A stretch of 64,000 nucleotides of DNA, from the NCBI RefSeq assembly GCF_964355755.1, contig NC_092672.1, positions 2,418,001-2,482,000 on the forward strand, read 5' to 3'. This DNA comes from Antedon mediterranea. Taxonomy: Eukaryota; Echinodermata; Crinoidea; Comatulida; Antedonidae. The notes below the pieces were generated by a model. It had not been told where the DNA came from and searched no databases. It saw only the letters and a list, made by a program, of their open reading frames with translations. The translations under genes were made by a program, and so were the position numbers. Below are positions 61,495 to 64,000 of the stretch, in pieces (position 1 is the stretch's first letter; each line of letters opens with the position of its first letter).

Positions 61495-63823
61495 GGTTGC
61501 TATAATCTAAATATGGAGACACAAAAATAATTATTTATATCATAGTTGTAGTTTTTCAGATGAGAATAACATGCTACTGTATCTATTAATAAAATATAAC
61601 AACAGGTGTATTACAATAACATTAAATGGAAACACAATATTCAGGTTCGGATAGTTTTCCTGAAAAGTAAACTTATTATTAAACAGAAACTGAAAAACAA
61701 CAATGCTGTGGAGTACCAAGTAACAATAGGGGCCAACTCTATTGAGTTGAATGGATACAAAGTACAAAACAAAGAGTATACAATTCTAAGATAATGAAAG
61801 AATAACATATTAAAAAGAAAAGATAAAACTTGGAACCTGTGTAAGTACTGAAGAATGATATATGCATGTAACTGCATTTTTTAGAAGAGCATAGCGGCAA
61901 CAATTTTGAAAAAAAAACCCTAAAACTTTCCAACAAACTGTTGGGCAAACAAGAAATAAAAAACAGCAAATATAAATAATAAACATACAATGAGTTCCAC
62001 ATAATGATACGGAGGGCGGTAGTAGAACATTAATTCTTCATCGCTATGCTTAAATGTAGACTGCTATATTATGTAGGCCTAGAGTAGAGTATGATACTAC
62101 CAGCATTGTCAAATTAATAAAGAACATTCTGAGACTGCAATTCCAACCAGCAGAAACACTTGAGCCTGGGGATTACTATATTAAACAACATGTAGTTGTT
62201 AAATATTAATATATAAAATGACCTGAAACATAAAATCTTCAATATAGTTTCTGTAACCTACTTAACATAAGATATCCCAGCAGAATAAAATGGCTTCATT
62301 TTTATACCACATGTGGAATTAACCTCCTGTACCAATAACATACAGTGACTCACTGCTAAATAATTCTACCATAAGAACTATCAATCAAGTTCTGCTATCT
62401 GATAATGTTGATTTTTAAAGTACAGTTCAGGCCTAGCTATTGTAAATTTGTGGGAATGAACTCTGGCCCTACAAGGTGACAAGTCAACATACTGGCCTGT
62501 GTACGTTTAGCGTCTTTGGCTTATTTATTGAGTTAGCCTCGACTCATCTTGCAATCTAAGTCAAGAGAAGGTCACTGCTAAAATGATTACTGTAGTAATT
62601 CGTAGTTTGAAATCAGCACATCAGAAGAATAGACAGAATTCAATCAAATAAAACACACTCCTCTCCTGTAATAATATACAAAACCAAAAGTGTTGACTCG
62701 ACGACGAACAATTCCCTTTCTAGTCGTAGCCTAATGAAACCGGTCCACTAGATATCAAATTTCGTATCCTTGCGACACCACAACAAGCAGGCTTACCTAC
62801 AATTTTTTTTAAAAACGATATCTAAATTAACTGTGGTTTCTTAAAATTAAAACCATGAATACATTGCTAACCTAGACTTCAATAATGTTAAAACTAAACT
62901 TGTATGTTCTATTCTATTCTACTGGCTTCGCTCCATCGATTTCGCAAAATACATCTAGATCCCACATTTTCATGCAACAATGACTTGATCAGACATACTG
63001 TAAACACATGACTCCTTTATCTGGAGGAATTTAGTCAGGCGATTCCTTAAGTAGTAGGCCAAACCGCTCGTGAGAGTTGATGAGAAGAAAAAAAAATAGC
63101 GTGCATCCGGTTCGACTATGAATGATTACAATAATTTTGTAACAGACATGACGAAACAACAGTATGCTTCCTCTAATCACAGAGAATACACTAAAACAAA
63201 ACGTCAACAAATAATATATCGTAATCTAATATTTATATCAAATCGTTATATATACTCGAAACACAATTACTAAAGCTGTTTAACCACGCAACAGTACTGA
63301 ACTGAAAGTTCAGTTAGTATTGAGGGTCAACTTTTATTACGACGAGCGACTCATCACCGATCGATTTTTTTTCGCTTCACTCCAGAACACAAATTCGAAA
63401 GTGTAATAATTTTTTAAAAATTCACGTAAAGTAATATGTATATGTAAGTTTACTAAATAAAATACCTTACTAGCATACTTAGGTTACATGAACTAACAGT
63501 TAGTTAGTTAAGTATTGTTGTAAATTAAGTTGAGAGCAACGAATTGTATGCTACGTTTATATGCAATTCATAATCCCACATTCCATTCATAGAACGTTAC
63601 ACGGTGACAAAAATAAACTCGACCTTGTACAGAATATCACACGTTAAAATGGCAAAAAATTTTAACTACAGCCTTAGTACGAAAACTGATAACAACAAAC
63701 AACAACTAATAATTCTTACCTACAAGTCTATTACAATCGCTATATCACAGCTTATCCCGAATGTTCATAATCGGCGAAAATACTTAGAACCATTTCGATA
63801 CCATTAGTGTTTTGTAGTCAAAC
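61495..63823. other. Upstream region of PRDM2; 5' UTR and promoter not resolved
   Basis: The PRDM2 first coding exon is probably preceded by non-coding exons in this stretch. A minus-strand TAG/CAG acceptor context is compatible just beyond 61500. No other frame looks genic. A GACGAGCGACTCATCACCGA region near 63340 is the most CpG-bearing part and could hold a promoter. Confidence 0.4.
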
Positions 63824-63913
63824 ATGGCGTTGAAAAATGGACAAAAGCTGTATGTGCGCAGACGCAATGCGGTCTACAGCGGTGTATCAAAGATTGAATT
63901 CCGTTGTTTGTAA
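63824..63913 (+). CDS. Possible first exon of a gene running off the window
   Basis: An ATG in good context (AAACATGGCG) opens a short basic frame (MALKNGQKLYVRRRNAVYSG...). A GTAAGAG donor-like site is present at ~63909, just before the in-frame stop. It is divergent from PRDM2, as expected for a head-to-head neighbour. I do not recognise the protein; it may be chance. Confidence 0.25.
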   Translation: MALKNGQKLYVRRRNAVYSGVSKIEFRCL

Positions 63914-64000
63914 GAGTTTCTATATCGCTTTATAAAGACTAGTAAAAAACTGGGCGTGGATAGAATTTTGAAATGTTTATAGTTTAGTTAAACATCGTGT

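Noticed and set aside
1-64000. tRNA, rRNA or other structured RNA genes
   Set aside because: I scanned by eye for tRNA A/B-box and cloverleaf patterns and saw none that I could support; a covariance-model search would be needed to exclude them.

Overview
This is animal nuclear DNA: AT-rich, with spliced genes, GT/AG junctions, long introns and many transposable-element copies. A DED-NACHT-LRR immune receptor family, the frequent TAGGCCTA-type palindromes and deuterostome-like orthologues point to an echinoderm or close relative. That placement is inference; no species is claimed.

Layout. (1) 1-32.2 kb is a tandem segmental-duplication block built around an NLR-type innate receptor gene. Two near-identical + strand copies (825-4525 and 22183-27177) each have four recognisable coding exons: a 10-bp start exon, a death-effector-like exon, a small Ser-rich linker exon and a large NACHT+LRR exon. 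In both copies the LRR exon is broken shortly before its ancestral stop by a different transposable element: a 5.2-kb terminal-inverted-repeat (TIR) element with TAAG target duplication in copy 1, and a retrotransposon-containing insertion in copy 2. Degenerate pieces of further copies lie at 12.8-14.1 kb and 31.9-32.5 kb. A stray exon of the neighbouring TPRG1L gene at 15.2 kb shows that the duplications reached into that gene. Between the copies are a LINE remnant and a 3.7-kb TIR element holding a ~150-bp satellite array.

(2) 32.9-46.3 kb is a conserved head-to-head pair: a TPRG1L-like hSac2-domain gene (- strand, 5 exons, 280 aa) and a complete CDK11/PITSLRE kinase gene (+ strand, 16 exons, 797 aa). 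Their start codons are about 0.7 kb apart. The CDK11 introns hold an 18-bp minisatellite and several MITEs.

(3) 46.3-53.4 kb is non-coding, with MITEs, minisatellites and a 3,083-bp TTAA-flanked transposon at 50335-53417. The transposon carries decayed genes for a P2X7-receptor-type C-terminal 'ballast' domain.

(4) 53.8-61.5 kb is a PRDM2/RIZ orthologue (- strand, 5 coding exons, 1,951 aa). It has a PR/SET domain, C2H2 fingers in vertebrate-like clusters, and an acidic C-terminal tail of degenerate ~27-aa repeats. The same repeats continue past the stop codon as a non-coding array. 61.5-64 kb is its upstream region.

The most unusual points are the mobile P2X7 ballast-domain element, the duplicated NLRs cut independently by unrelated elements at nearly the same place, and tandem duplication of coding 3' ends into flanking DNA at both CDK11 and PRDM2. 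All exon models come from reading splice sites and reading phase by eye; no alignment or transcript was available.
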